NCBI RefSeq assembly: GCF_000013705.1
Contig: NC_007947.1
Location: 2,907,518-2,971,517, forward strand
Source: Methylobacillus flagellatus KT
GTDB taxonomy: Bacteria > Pseudomonadota > Gammaproteobacteria > Burkholderiales > Methylophilaceae
DNA: 64,000 nucleotides
Reading direction: 5' to 3'
The notes under the pieces were generated by a model that saw nothing but the letters and a program-made list of their open reading frames with translations, did not search any database and had not been told where the DNA came from. Made by a program: the position numbers and the translations under genes. Shown piece after piece: positions 23,862 to 30,803 of the stretch; within the stretch, counting starts at the first letter, position 1; every line of letters starts with the position of its first letter.

Positions 23862-24283
23862 ATTTAGTAGAGCATTTATTTACTGTTGCCGGTGAGGAAT
23901 GTGGAGAGATTGCGCAAATGTGTTCCAAAGTGAATCGCTTTGGAATGAATGAAGTATTTCCAGGCCAGCCATTGACCAATGCGCAAAGAATGCATGTGGA
24001 GATAGATGACTTGATGGCCATGATTGAATTACTTAATCAGCACGCTGACTTTGGCTATGCACCATCAAGTACTCGCATTGAGGCTAAGAAAGCCAAGGTA
24101 ATGAAATATGCCGCTTATTCAAAACAACTCGGGACGCTGACCGACCAGCATCCTACTGCCACTAGCGATCTGCACAAGGTAAGGGATTGGATCAATGATC
24201 TACCCATTCCGCGCCCAAAGGGAACAGCGCATATGTCGATGGTGCTGGCGCAGGCAATGAAAAAGCTTGGCTTACTTGAGTAA
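23858..24283 (+). CDS. MazG-like nucleotide pyrophosphohydrolase
   Basis: A 141-residue all-alpha protein. EE-CG-E (residues 13-17, AGEECGEIAQ) and E-x-DD (48-51, HVEIDDLMAM) match the metal-binding EExxE and ExxD motifs of MazG-type NTP pyrophosphatases. The rest of the protein (loop FGMNEVFPGQPLTNAQR) is also like phage MazG-like proteins. These hydrolyse nucleoside triphosphates, perhaps lowering (p)ppGpp or altered nucleotides during infection. Coupled to the previous gene. Confidence 0.72.
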   Translation: MNLVEHLFTVAGEECGEIAQMCSKVNRFGMNEVFPGQPLTNAQRMHVEIDDLMAMIELLNQHADFGYAPSSTRIEAKKAKVMKYAAYSKQLGTLTDQHPTATSDLHKVRDWINDLPIPRPKGTAHMSMVLAQAMKKLGLLE

Positions 24284-24565
24284 AGTTATGCAAACACCAA
24301 TGATTGATACCAATAATGTGGCTCCGGCAATCCATAAAGTTGCCTTTGTTAATTTATGCGAGCTTTCTGCAAGATGGCGTGCAGTATCAGTCTTGATCTG
24401 TGTTTTCTTAATAAGTTCGTTAGTAATCTTGTTCCGAAGATCTTCTTTTAAGTTTCGTTTATTAAGCAGAATTTGTAAGTCTTGCTCGCAGGCATTTGCT
24501 ATACGCTCATCCAGTTCTCTGCCTTCTGCCATTTCGATGTCATGCATTTCCAGCTTTCCAGGCAT
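24272..24565 (-). CDS. minus-strand membrane protein within the early region
   Basis: A 97-residue protein with a charged coiled helix (ELDERIANACEQDLQILLNKRNLKEDLRNKITNELIKKTQIKT) and a C-terminal membrane helix (residues 76-96, LWIAGATLLVSIIGVCITLL). GGAG lies 8 bases before ATG 24565. It is the only convincing frame in 24284-24586 and is convergent to the MazG-like gene, overlapping its end by 12 bp. A tail-anchored protein expressed from a lysogen is plausible. Family unknown. Confidence 0.6.
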   Translation of the reverse strand: MPGKLEMHDIEMAEGRELDERIANACEQDLQILLNKRNLKEDLRNKITNELIKKTQIKTDTARHLAESSHKLTKATLWIAGATLLVSIIGVCITLLK

Positions 24566-24586
24566 TGATCAACTCCAGGTGCTTAG

Positions 24587-25021
24587 ATGAAACCCAACTA
24601 TAACCGCAACAACGCCCTCGCCAAAATCCACATTGCCAAGAAAGAGCTTGGCCTGGATGACGACACCTATGAACTTATACTCAGTAATCTCTGCAAGGGC
24701 AAGACATCAGCAGCAGACTTGGATTGGCTGGAGCTTCAGAAGGTGTTGAAGCACTTTGAATCCAAGGGATGGATAAGCAAGCCCGCTAAGAAAGCCCGTA
24801 CAACCACAACTATGAAGCGTGATAGCGATGAAGTCGCTCTTATCCGCGCCTTGTGGCTCAACCTTCACAAGCTGGGTGCAGTCAAGAATCCATCCGAGCA
24901 AGCCATTGCTGCATTCACCAAGCGTCAATACGGCGTCGGCCATCATAAGTGGTTGGACAAAAATCAAGCCACTCATATGGCGGAAGCGTTAAAGAGTTGG
25001 ATCAGTAGGGTGACCAAGTAA
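24587..25021 (+). CDS. gemA: GemA family regulatory protein (Mu gp16, DUF1018)
   Basis: A 144-residue protein with the family start NNALAKIHIAKKELGLDDDTYELILSNLCKGKTSAADLDWLELQKVLKHFESKGW. In Mu, GemA affects host DNA topology and gene expression. A second helical domain (residues 80-144) completes the family length. It precedes mor, as in Mu (gemA-mor). Confidence 0.92.
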   Translation: MKPNYNRNNALAKIHIAKKELGLDDDTYELILSNLCKGKTSAADLDWLELQKVLKHFESKGWISKPAKKARTTTTMKRDSDEVALIRALWLNLHKLGAVKNPSEQAIAAFTKRQYGVGHHKWLDKNQATHMAEALKSWISRVTK

Positions 25022-25022
25022 C

Positions 25023-25370
25023 ATGCGCAAGGACAAGCACAGCGTCGCTGGCGAGTTCCTGGATGACTTCATCAGGTTCAATAAGGAGCTGCTGCTGGCG
25101 GTTGGCCACAACACCGACCAAGCCGAAGAGATGTCGCGCCAGATCGCTCAGAAGATGTGCGACGAATGGGGCGGCCAAATTATCTACTTCCCTAAATACA
25201 AGCGTGCTGGCTTGTCTGAGCGTGACCTGCAAATCTGGAAAGACTTCAATGGCAACAACCACCGCGAACTAGCCCGTAAGTACAAAATGGCAGTTCAGAA
25301 TATTTATCGTATACTGGAATTTGTTAAGCGTGAGGAAATAGCCAGAAGGCAAGGCGCTTTAGATTTATAG
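25023..25370 (+). CDS. mor: Mor family transcription activator
   Basis: A 115-residue protein of the Mor/C activator family: helical dimerisation part (EFLDDFIRFNKELLLAVGHNTDQAEEMSRQIAQKMCDEWGGQIIYFPK) then a helix-turn-helix (LQIWKDFNGNNHRELARKYKMAVQNIYRILE). It should activate middle or late promoters, here the leftward late transcript far to the left. It starts one base after the gemA stop. Confidence 0.92.
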   Translation: MRKDKHSVAGEFLDDFIRFNKELLLAVGHNTDQAEEMSRQIAQKMCDEWGGQIIYFPKYKRAGLSERDLQIWKDFNGNNHRELARKYKMAVQNIYRILEFVKREEIARRQGALDL

Positions 25371-25378
25371 GAGAGGTC

Positions 25379-25612
25379 ATGAAGTATTTATTTTTCGGTG
25401 GTCCATTTAATGACCATATTTTTGATTTGCCAGAGCCATTGGCTGTGATGAATCTTTCACTTAATAATGAAACATATCCTTATGTTTCAAAGAATTTTTT
25501 TTATGATGGTAAAGAATATCTGATTTACGTGTCTCATGATGCAGTTCATCCTCAAGAATATGAAACTGAAGTAGCTCGTTTGATTGCATTACACTCAATT
25601 CCTGCGCTTTAA
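25379..25612 (+). CDS. AT-rich hypothetical protein near the phage end
   Basis: A 77-residue protein (MKYLFFGGPFNDHIFDLPEPLAVMNLSL ... YPYVSKNFFYDGKEYLIYVSHDAV) preceded by GGAGAGG. Its DNA is much AT-richer than the mor gene beside it, suggesting an acquired cargo gene at the terminus. Small beta-rich protein; no family recognised. Confidence 0.65.
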   Translation: MKYLFFGGPFNDHIFDLPEPLAVMNLSLNNETYPYVSKNFFYDGKEYLIYVSHDAVHPQEYETEVARLIALHSIPAL

Positions 25613-25618
25613 TTTTTG

Positions 25619-25661
25619 GCCCAGTTTATTTTCACTATATGAAAATGCTTTTTAACTGGGC
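25619..25661. terminator. nested inverted repeat at end of early operon
   Basis: An outer stem GCCCAGTT (25619-25626) / AACTGGGC (25654-25661) encloses an inner stem ATTTTCA / TGAAAAT (25628-25634 / 25640-25646). It lies 7 bp after the last phage gene and inside the terminal repeats, so it is either the terminator of the early transcript or part of the phage end structure. Confidence 0.5.
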
Positions 25662-25667
25662 TGTCCC

Positions 25668-25730
25668 GTTTCATCCCACATAGTTTCGTTTTATCCCACT
25701 TATCTCAATTATCTCTATCTAGTTATCTCA
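25668..25730. repeat. probable prophage right terminus with transposase-site repeats
   Basis: GTTTCATCCCACAT (25668-25681) and GTTTTATCCCACTT (25688-25701) are near-identical direct repeats exactly 20 bp (two turns) apart. They are followed by TTATCTCA (25700-25707), TTATCTCT (25709-25716) and TTATCTCA (25723-25730). Read inward from the host, the element begins TGAGATAA, giving the TG...CA ends of Mu-like elements. These repeats are likely transposase-binding sites. The precise end could lie about 10 bp further out (another TCA ends at 25740). Confidence 0.6.
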
Positions 25731-26036
25731 CCCCTTCTCAGTCAATCTTCCATGCAATCACTTTCATCAGGAGCATGCTATGTCATTGCCCAGCATTCCT
25801 CCATTTCTTCCGGGCGGGAGTTGAGGGTGAGTTGACGATGGGCCCGCCGCCATCCAAGGCAAGGCATTGCGACACTTAGCCTCTGTGGAATGCGGAAAGA
25901 CAGACCAGCCAGAAAGAGCTCCCCCACGTTTGGGCAGATCGCCAAGAATTGATACACATTCTTTGCCCGGCCGAGCTGATCGACCCGGCGCTAGACCATG
26001 ATGCGCGGATGAATTTGTACTCGTGCGCTTACAACT
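25731..26036. other. host DNA flanking the prophage, no intact gene
   Basis: No start-to-stop gene of useful length is present. An open stretch without a start codon runs on the plus strand from 25880 to 26068 (ELPHVWADRQELIHILCPAE ... LDHDARMNLYSCAYNF), preceded by a stop, and ends inside the DUF2789 gene on the other strand. It reads like a decayed gene fragment. Insertion of the prophage may have separated it from its front, but that cannot be shown here. Confidence 0.4.
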
Positions 26037-26288
26037 TTAGCTGTCAACCGGACGCAGAGCAATGTTGAGTTGGTCGATTACTTCGGCCCAGTCGGCATCC
26101 TGCAACCAGCCTTCGCGCAGGAAGGTTGCTTGCGCTGGCGTCCAGAACGGGGCATCAGGTAATGCAACATCATGGGGCAGGGGAGAGTGTTCGGCGAGAA
26201 ACCGGCGGATGCCTACTTCATCGTTGGGAAGACCAAGCTGAGCAAACAATTCGGAAAAAGGATGGAAGGTCTGGCTCATGGTTGGCAC
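26037..26288 (-). CDS. DUF2789 family protein
   Basis: An 83-residue protein with the family pattern FHPFSELFAQLGLPNDEVGIRRFLAEHSPLPHDVALPDAPFWTPAQATFLREGWLQDADWAEVIDQLNIALR. Members are small cytoplasmic proteins of unknown function in proteobacteria. It is the first intact host gene next to the prophage, and stands alone. Confidence 0.85.
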   Translation of the reverse strand: MPTMSQTFHPFSELFAQLGLPNDEVGIRRFLAEHSPLPHDVALPDAPFWTPAQATFLREGWLQDADWAEVIDQLNIALRPVDS

Positions 26289-26425
26289 CTCGTCTCAAAT
26301 CATTACTCGGCATATGCACTGGTCAGGCATATATCGATTTAAACATAGGCGCCGACACTGTTCAATCAGTGCCTACAGCGGATGATCAACGGCTCACCAG
26401 TGTGCGGCACGCCAGAGGGGGTTAG

Positions 26426-26632
26426 CCAGATTCAACGCCTCATGTCTTTCCCATCGATCTCACCGATGTGCGCCAGTACCGTACTGAGGATGCCAACCAG
26501 CAAAATCAAGTCCCTGATAAATTTTTTACGTGTGCCGGCCGTGGCTTGAAGGAACATGAGGTCATCATTCGGCTGACGCGTAATGCCGAGATGCTGAACC
26601 CTCATAAAAAGAAGGCCAGCAGAATCTGCTAG
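26426..26632 (+). pseudogene. start-less coding remnant
   Basis: An open frame of 68 codons between a TAG and a TAG has protein-like composition (FPIDLTDVRQYRTEDANQQNQ ... GRGLKEHEVIIRLTRNAEMLNPHKKK) but no ATG, GTG or TTG near its start with a ribosome-binding site. It ends exactly in a terminator-like hairpin. I take it for the 3' end of a lost gene. Family not recognised. Confidence 0.4.
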
Positions 26633-26637
26633 CCTTT
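26614..26637 (+). terminator. terminator-like hairpin after gene remnant
   Basis: GGCCAGCAG (26614-26622) pairs with CTGCTAGCC (26626-26634, one mismatch), followed by TTT on the plus strand and preceded by AAAAAGAA, so it could stop transcription in both senses. It overlaps the stop codon of the remnant, consistent with an old gene end. Confidence 0.45.
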
Positions 26638-26868
26638 AAGAGTACATTATTGGCGGAGAAAGTTAGAGTGCCAAGAATGTATGTGCCCATCATGATTTAA
26701 ATGAAAATCATTGTCAACAACATTTGCAATAGGGGATTATTAATTCCCTTCTGTCATCAAACAGTCACGAAGTTACAATTTAACTATCACATAACCAGAC
26801 TAATATAAGCTTCGTAGCTTGGTCACATTTGTCATTCCCCCCGAAAATTGCAATAAATCCTGGCTACT

Positions 26869-26895
26869 GCCCTGACTTGTCAGGGCTTTTATTTT
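26869..26895 (+). terminator. rho-independent terminator with no visible gene upstream
   Basis: GCCCTGA-CTTG-TCAGGGC is followed by TTTTATTTT on the plus strand, a strong terminator. The nearest plus-strand feature is the remnant 240 bp upstream, so it may end an unannotated small RNA or an old transcript. Confidence 0.75.
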
Positions 26896-26923
26896 CCAGT
26901 GGGCTCTACATCCATGATGCAAA

Positions 26924-26952
26924 AAAACGGCAACCCAAAAGGTTGCCGTTTT
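26924..26952. terminator. bidirectional terminator of the PEP-CTERM gene
   Basis: A perfect 12-bp stem, AAAACGGCAACC (26924-26935) with GGTTGCCGTTTT (26941-26952) and loop CAAAA. In the minus direction it lies 24 bp after the PEP-CTERM stop and has a T run, so it ends that gene; it also works in the plus direction. Confidence 0.9.
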
Positions 26953-26975
26953 ACTTTCAACGCACTTGGAAGTGC

Positions 26976-27629
26976 TTAGGCTTGCTGCTTACGACGTGCG
27001 GCGAAACCAACGAAAGCCAGACCAGCCAGCAACAGCGCATATTCTGAAGGCTCTGGAACTGCCGCGACCACTTGGTCAAGCTGGAATGCGAAGGAGTTGG
27101 CATGTGCTTCAGTAGAGAATGTCACCTTGATGGCATCGATACCGGTCACATCGCTCAAGTCCCAGGAGAAATACTTGTAAGCACTCGCTTGTGCATTACC
27201 ATCAACCAGAGCAGCCAGGTAATCCACACCGTCAACGGTATAGCTCAGGGAAACATCATACAGACCCTTGCCTGTGCCACCAGGTGCACTATGGCTCTGG
27301 AATACGACGGAAGTCAGGTTGTCTGCGACTGTGGCGTCAGTCAGGGTGAAAGTGGAGAACGGACTGCTCCATTCATACAAACCGCCCCCTGCAGGATAAG
27401 CCGTGCCTGCGATACGAGTCAGTACGGCATCGCCCGAACCCGCGACGTTGGCACCATAACCGGCTGCAAGTTGAGCTCCCGTCACTACGGAGCCAACCAG
27501 CTGATTCCAACCATTAAATTCGACGGAATCCGCCACATCCACAAATGGCAAAGCAGTGTCATTCGCCTGCGCGATAGGCGCCAGCATGCTCACTGCCAAT
27601 GCGGCAGAACCTACCAAATACTTGATCAT
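26976..27629 (-). CDS. PEP-CTERM sorted exported protein
   Basis: A 217-residue protein with a signal peptide (MIKYLVGSAALAVSMLAPIAQA, cleavage about residue 22) and a PEP-CTERM tail: VPEPSEYALLLAGLAFVGFAARRKQQA. The motif directs cleavage and anchoring by exosortase/archaeosortase-like EpsH, linked with exopolysaccharide. The middle is a beta-rich domain (EFNGWNQLVGSVVTG ... KYFSWDLSDVTGIDAIKVTF) as in several PEP-CTERM surface proteins. No exosortase lies in the window. Monocistronic. Confidence 0.9.
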   Translation of the reverse strand: MIKYLVGSAALAVSMLAPIAQANDTALPFVDVADSVEFNGWNQLVGSVVTGAQLAAGYGANVAGSGDAVLTRIAGTAYPAGGGLYEWSSPFSTFTLTDATVADNLTSVVFQSHSAPGGTGKGLYDVSLSYTVDGVDYLAALVDGNAQASAYKYFSWDLSDVTGIDAIKVTFSTEAHANSFAFQLDQVVAAVPEPSEYALLLAGLAFVGFAARRKQQA

Positions 27630-27701
27630 TTTTAATTCCTTTTGGTTGGGCAGTCACTATGAACGTGTCCGCCATCGATTAATTAGGAACCAAAATGATA
27701 A

Positions 27702-27717
27702 ATGTTATTATTAACAT
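27702..27717. promoter_or_regulatory. palindrome upstream of PEP-CTERM gene
   Basis: ATGTTA-TTAT-TAACAT is a perfect 6+4+6 inverted repeat in the AT-rich 168-bp spacer between the PEP-CTERM start and the Sel1 stop, 72 bp upstream of the PEP-CTERM start. It may be a regulator site. The rest of the spacer shows nothing else clear. Confidence 0.4.
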
Positions 27718-27797
27718 ATGCAAATTGTTTTGATTTACCAAGTGTGCGTCGGGAACTTTTTCTTTCCAGTATTTTCGCTGAACCAGAAAGAAAGGCA

Positions 27798-28721
27798 TCA
27801 GCTCAAGCTGATATGGAAGTCAACCTCCTGTTGCGCCTGCGTATGGCCCTGCCGGGCCGCACAGCGCAGCCACCAGCGCCCCAATGAGAGGTTGGCGATA
27901 TTACCCGCTCCCTGAGCTAGCAGGAATTTGGCATATGCGTAAGCATCGTGCGCATTGCCGCGCAGAGCACATTTGTGCAGGGCTTCCATGCCTACTTGAT
28001 ATAAAACGGGGTGAGGGTGCTTGAGCAAGTTGGCAGCCATGGTACGGGTAAATGCCATGTGGGCATTCCCAAGGGCTTCTCGCATCCATTGAAGCGCGCC
28101 TTCCATTTGTCCGCGTTCCGACAGCATCAAAGCATAGTTATACTGCCCGCGAAAATCGCCCGCCTCGGCCGAGCGACGGTAGTAATCGAAGGCCTTTTCC
28201 TGATCCCGCTCCCCCAGCCAGCCTTCCTCGAAGAACCTGCCAACGACCCCCAGCGACTTGGCATGCCCTAATTCGGCAGCCTTGTTATACCAGTCGAACG
28301 CTTCGCGCTCATTCTTTTCCACACCGAGTCCATGTAGCAGCAGGTGGCCATAGTTATACATGCCCCAATCCAGCCCTTGGTTGGCTGCTGTGCGGAACCA
28401 GTATGCAGCGCAAGCATGATCCACCGGGCCGCCCCAGCCCTGGTCGTAGGCACGCCCGAGCATGTTCATTCCGAGCAAGTGACCCGCTTCCGCCGCCTTG
28501 CGAAACCAGATCCTGGCCTGCCTGGGGTCTGGCTCCAGGCCATACCCGTCCAGATAGGCTTGGCCAAGCAATACCTGGGCCTCGGCCTCTCCTCGCTCAG
28601 CCAATGCCTTTATCCATTGCACGGCCTCAAAGGGGTCGCCCGCCAGCCGGCGCTTCAGCTCTTCCGCACTGATATTGTTCAGGTGTTCGGGGGTGATGAA
28701 TGGGGCACTACGGGACGACAT
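27798..28721 (-). CDS. Sel1-like repeat (SLR) protein
   Basis: A 307-residue protein of tandem Sel1-like repeats: units A-x2-LG-x-AY-x2-G-x-G-x4-D-x2-A-x2-W-x2-KAAE-x-G recur from about residue 45 to 195 (AQVLLGQAYLDGYGLEPDPRQARIWFRKAAEAG and following), then degenerate helical repeats to the end. No signal peptide is seen. Such proteins are adaptors in protein complexes or signalling; the partner is unknown. It stands alone. Confidence 0.88.
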   Translation of the reverse strand: MSSRSAPFITPEHLNNISAEELKRRLAGDPFEAVQWIKALAERGEAEAQVLLGQAYLDGYGLEPDPRQARIWFRKAAEAGHLLGMNMLGRAYDQGWGGPVDHACAAYWFRTAANQGLDWGMYNYGHLLLHGLGVEKNEREAFDWYNKAAELGHAKSLGVVGRFFEEGWLGERDQEKAFDYYRRSAEAGDFRGQYNYALMLSERGQMEGALQWMREALGNAHMAFTRTMAANLLKHPHPVLYQVGMEALHKCALRGNAHDAYAYAKFLLAQGAGNIANLSLGRWWLRCAARQGHTQAQQEVDFHISLS

Positions 28722-28943
28722 ACTGGGTGAGAACAGGAATTAATCAGGAGGTGACTATACACCAAATCCCGCCGGACCATCCTGTCTTGCCTTATCGCGT
28801 CAACCTTAAAACGCAGTTAGGGTTTACGTAGTGGCCCGGCTTTCTTGAATAAAAATGCGCGTCATGACAGGCAAGCATGAACTGATACCCCTGAGCAGTG
28901 CACATCAAAACAGGCTGGTGCAGTCAGTGGAAAATCAGAAAAA

Positions 28944-28962
28944 ACGGGGCATGAAGCCCCGT
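28944..28962. terminator. terminator of the gltB-like/diflavin reductase operon
   Basis: ACGGGGC (28944-28950) and GCCCCGT (28956-28962) with loop ATGAA. In the leftward sense the stem lies 20 bp beyond the reductase stop and is followed by TTTTTTC. The 222 bp from there to the Sel1 start hold only that gene's upstream region. Confidence 0.85.
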
Positions 28963-28982
28963 TCTTGTCTGCATCTTGTTGC

Positions 28983-30737
28983 CTAGTAAACGTCGCGTAG
29001 GTAACGTTTCTCGCGCTTGAGCTGGTTGACATAGGCTGCCGCCCCCTCTGCATCCAGGCCGCCATGTTCGGCGACCACATCATGCAGCGCCTGGTCCACA
29101 TCCTTGGCCATGCGGCTAGCATCACCACACACGTAGAAGTAGCCGCCTTCCTGCAGCCAGGCGTAGAGTTCCTTGCCATTCTCCCTCATTCGGGTCTGCA
29201 CATAGATTTTCTCGGCTTGATCACGTGAAAAGGCCAGGTCGAGACGGTTGAGCACGCCGTGCTTCATCATCTCGGTAAGCTCATCCTCATAGATGAAATC
29301 ATGCGCGCGCGTCTGGTCGCCAAAGAACAGCCAGTTGCGACCAGGCGCTGCTGATTCCCGGCGCTCCTGCAGGAAGGCACGGAACGGCGCAATGCCTGTC
29401 CCTGGCCCCACCATGATCACGGGAGCGTTCTTGTCCGCCGGCACGCGGAAGGATTTGTTGGTGCTAAGGAAAATGCCAGCCTGTCCGCCTTCCTTCACCC
29501 GGTCTGCCAGGAAGGTGGAGCACACGCCACCACGCTGCCGACCACCAGAGACATAACGCACGCTCGCAACGGTGAGATGAATACGGTCGGGACTCGCCAG
29601 CGAGCTGGAGGAAATCGAGTAGGCACGGTGCTGCAGTGGCTTGAGCAGGCTCAAGAATTCATCCACGCTCAGGCTCATCGACGGATTCAGTTGCAACAGG
29701 TCGAGGATGTCCTTGCCCCAAAGCCAATGTTCCAAGGCCGCCTTGTCGCCGCTTTGCACCAGGCGGGTCAGCTCTTCATTGCCAGCGCGCTGTTCGACAG
29801 CCGCGATCAATTCGCGCGATGGCGTAGATATCTCAAAGCCGCGTGTGAGCAAATCTACCAGGGGTCGGTCATGCTTGGCCACCGCGGCATCTGGCTTCGC
29901 ATTCAGGCGTTGCAGAATCAAGCTCACGAGTTCAGGATTATTCTCCGGCACCACATTGAGGGCATCACCGGCCTCGTAGTGAATACCGCTATCGCCCAGA
30001 TCGAATTCGTAATGGCGGATTTCCTTGCCCGAACCCTGACCGGATAGGCGGCGGTTCACTGCCAATGTAGAGATATATGGATTTTTGCGGTTATAAGCGG
30101 ATGCCGCAGGCGGGGAAGTATCTGCTGCGGCAGCAGGCGATGCAGCCACTTCGTCCGGTCCGCCTTCCACTGCTGCAAACAGGGGCATGGCAGCCTCGAT
30201 CCAGGCGGTGGCGGGCTCTTCATAATCCACGTCGCAATCCACGCGTGCCAGCAGGCGCTTGGCACCCAGCTGCTCCAGCCTGGTATCGAGTTTCTTGCCG
30301 GCTTCGCAGAAGCCGTCGTAACCCGTGTCACCGATTGCCAGCACGCCGAAACTCATGTCTTCAAGCCGCTCGGCATGTTCGGACGACAGTGCCTCCCAGA
30401 ATAGCTGGGCGTTGTCAGGCATTTCGCCTTCGCCATAGGTGGAGGTGACGATCAATACCCGGCGCATGGTGGCGAAGTCCTCCAGCTCGACTTCATCCAG
30501 CGCCTTCACAATAGGCTCCAGGCCATGCTGCTTGGCATGGCTGGCAGCCGTCGCAGCCAGCCCCTCTGCATTGCCGGTTTGCGAACCATAAAGAATATAG
30601 ATTGGCGGTTTGCCACGCCCACTGCTGGTACTGCCGGTATCGAGCAGCCGGGTCTGCAGGCCTGCCATAAAGCCGGCGAGCCAGGCTTTCTGGTCTTGAT
30701 TGAACGGTGAATCTTCGGGAATGTAAGGAATCTTCAT
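28983..30737 (-). CDS. CysJ-type NADPH diflavin reductase (sulfite reductase flavoprotein alpha-like)
   Basis: A 584-residue flavoprotein that passes electrons from NADPH via FAD to FMN. Domains in order: flavodoxin with YGSQTGNAEGLA (residues about 55-66); FAD domain with RAYSISSSSL and GGVCSTFLAD; NADPH domain with MVGPGTGIAPFRAFLQERR and FGDQTRAHDFIYEDEL; C-terminal KREKRYLRDVY. Length fits CysJ (about 599). The ATG at 30737 precedes the family start MKIPYIPEDSPF; the longer frame adds only unlike residues. No cysI or other cys gene is nearby; it is 66 bp downstream of the glutamate-synthase-like gene on the same strand, so it might serve that enzyme instead. Confidence 0.85.
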   Translation of the reverse strand: MKIPYIPEDSPFNQDQKAWLAGFMAGLQTRLLDTGSTSSGRGKPPIYILYGSQTGNAEGLAATAASHAKQHGLEPIVKALDEVELEDFATMRRVLIVTSTYGEGEMPDNAQLFWEALSSEHAERLEDMSFGVLAIGDTGYDGFCEAGKKLDTRLEQLGAKRLLARVDCDVDYEEPATAWIEAAMPLFAAVEGGPDEVAASPAAAADTSPPAASAYNRKNPYISTLAVNRRLSGQGSGKEIRHYEFDLGDSGIHYEAGDALNVVPENNPELVSLILQRLNAKPDAAVAKHDRPLVDLLTRGFEISTPSRELIAAVEQRAGNEELTRLVQSGDKAALEHWLWGKDILDLLQLNPSMSLSVDEFLSLLKPLQHRAYSISSSSLASPDRIHLTVASVRYVSGGRQRGGVCSTFLADRVKEGGQAGIFLSTNKSFRVPADKNAPVIMVGPGTGIAPFRAFLQERRESAAPGRNWLFFGDQTRAHDFIYEDELTEMMKHGVLNRLDLAFSRDQAEKIYVQTRMRENGKELYAWLQEGGYFYVCGDASRMAKDVDQALHDVVAEHGGLDAEGAAAYVNQLKREKRYLRDVY

Positions 30738-30803
30738 TATCTGGTCGTCAATAAATACATGCCGTGCACCAGGCACGGCATGAGTCAAACTACTAGTATA
30801 GTC

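Larger units (their letters stand above)
1..25730. mobile_element. Mu-like transposable prophage (left part outside window)
   Basis: The segment holds a DDE transposase with an AAA+ partner, GemA and Mor homologues, Mu gp25-gp28-type genes, portal, capsid and lysis genes. Late genes run leftward and early genes rightward from a divergent control region at 14.56-14.69 kb, an arrangement reminiscent of BcepMu-type phages rather than Mu itself. Most tail genes must lie left of position 1. The right terminus is placed at the CA of positions 25729-25730, just outside an array of short repeats. The exact end and the 5-bp target duplication cannot be checked because the other end is not visible. The gene set looks intact in the visible part. 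Confidence 0.9.
26289..26975. other. 687-bp intergenic stretch with a gene remnant and three hairpins
   Basis: Between DUF2789 and the PEP-CTERM gene there is no intact gene. The stretch holds the DUF2789 promoter side, a start-less coding fragment (26426-26632), and three hairpins listed separately. The interval 26640-26865 is AT-rich with nothing recognised, although a plus-strand terminator follows it. Confidence 0.5.
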
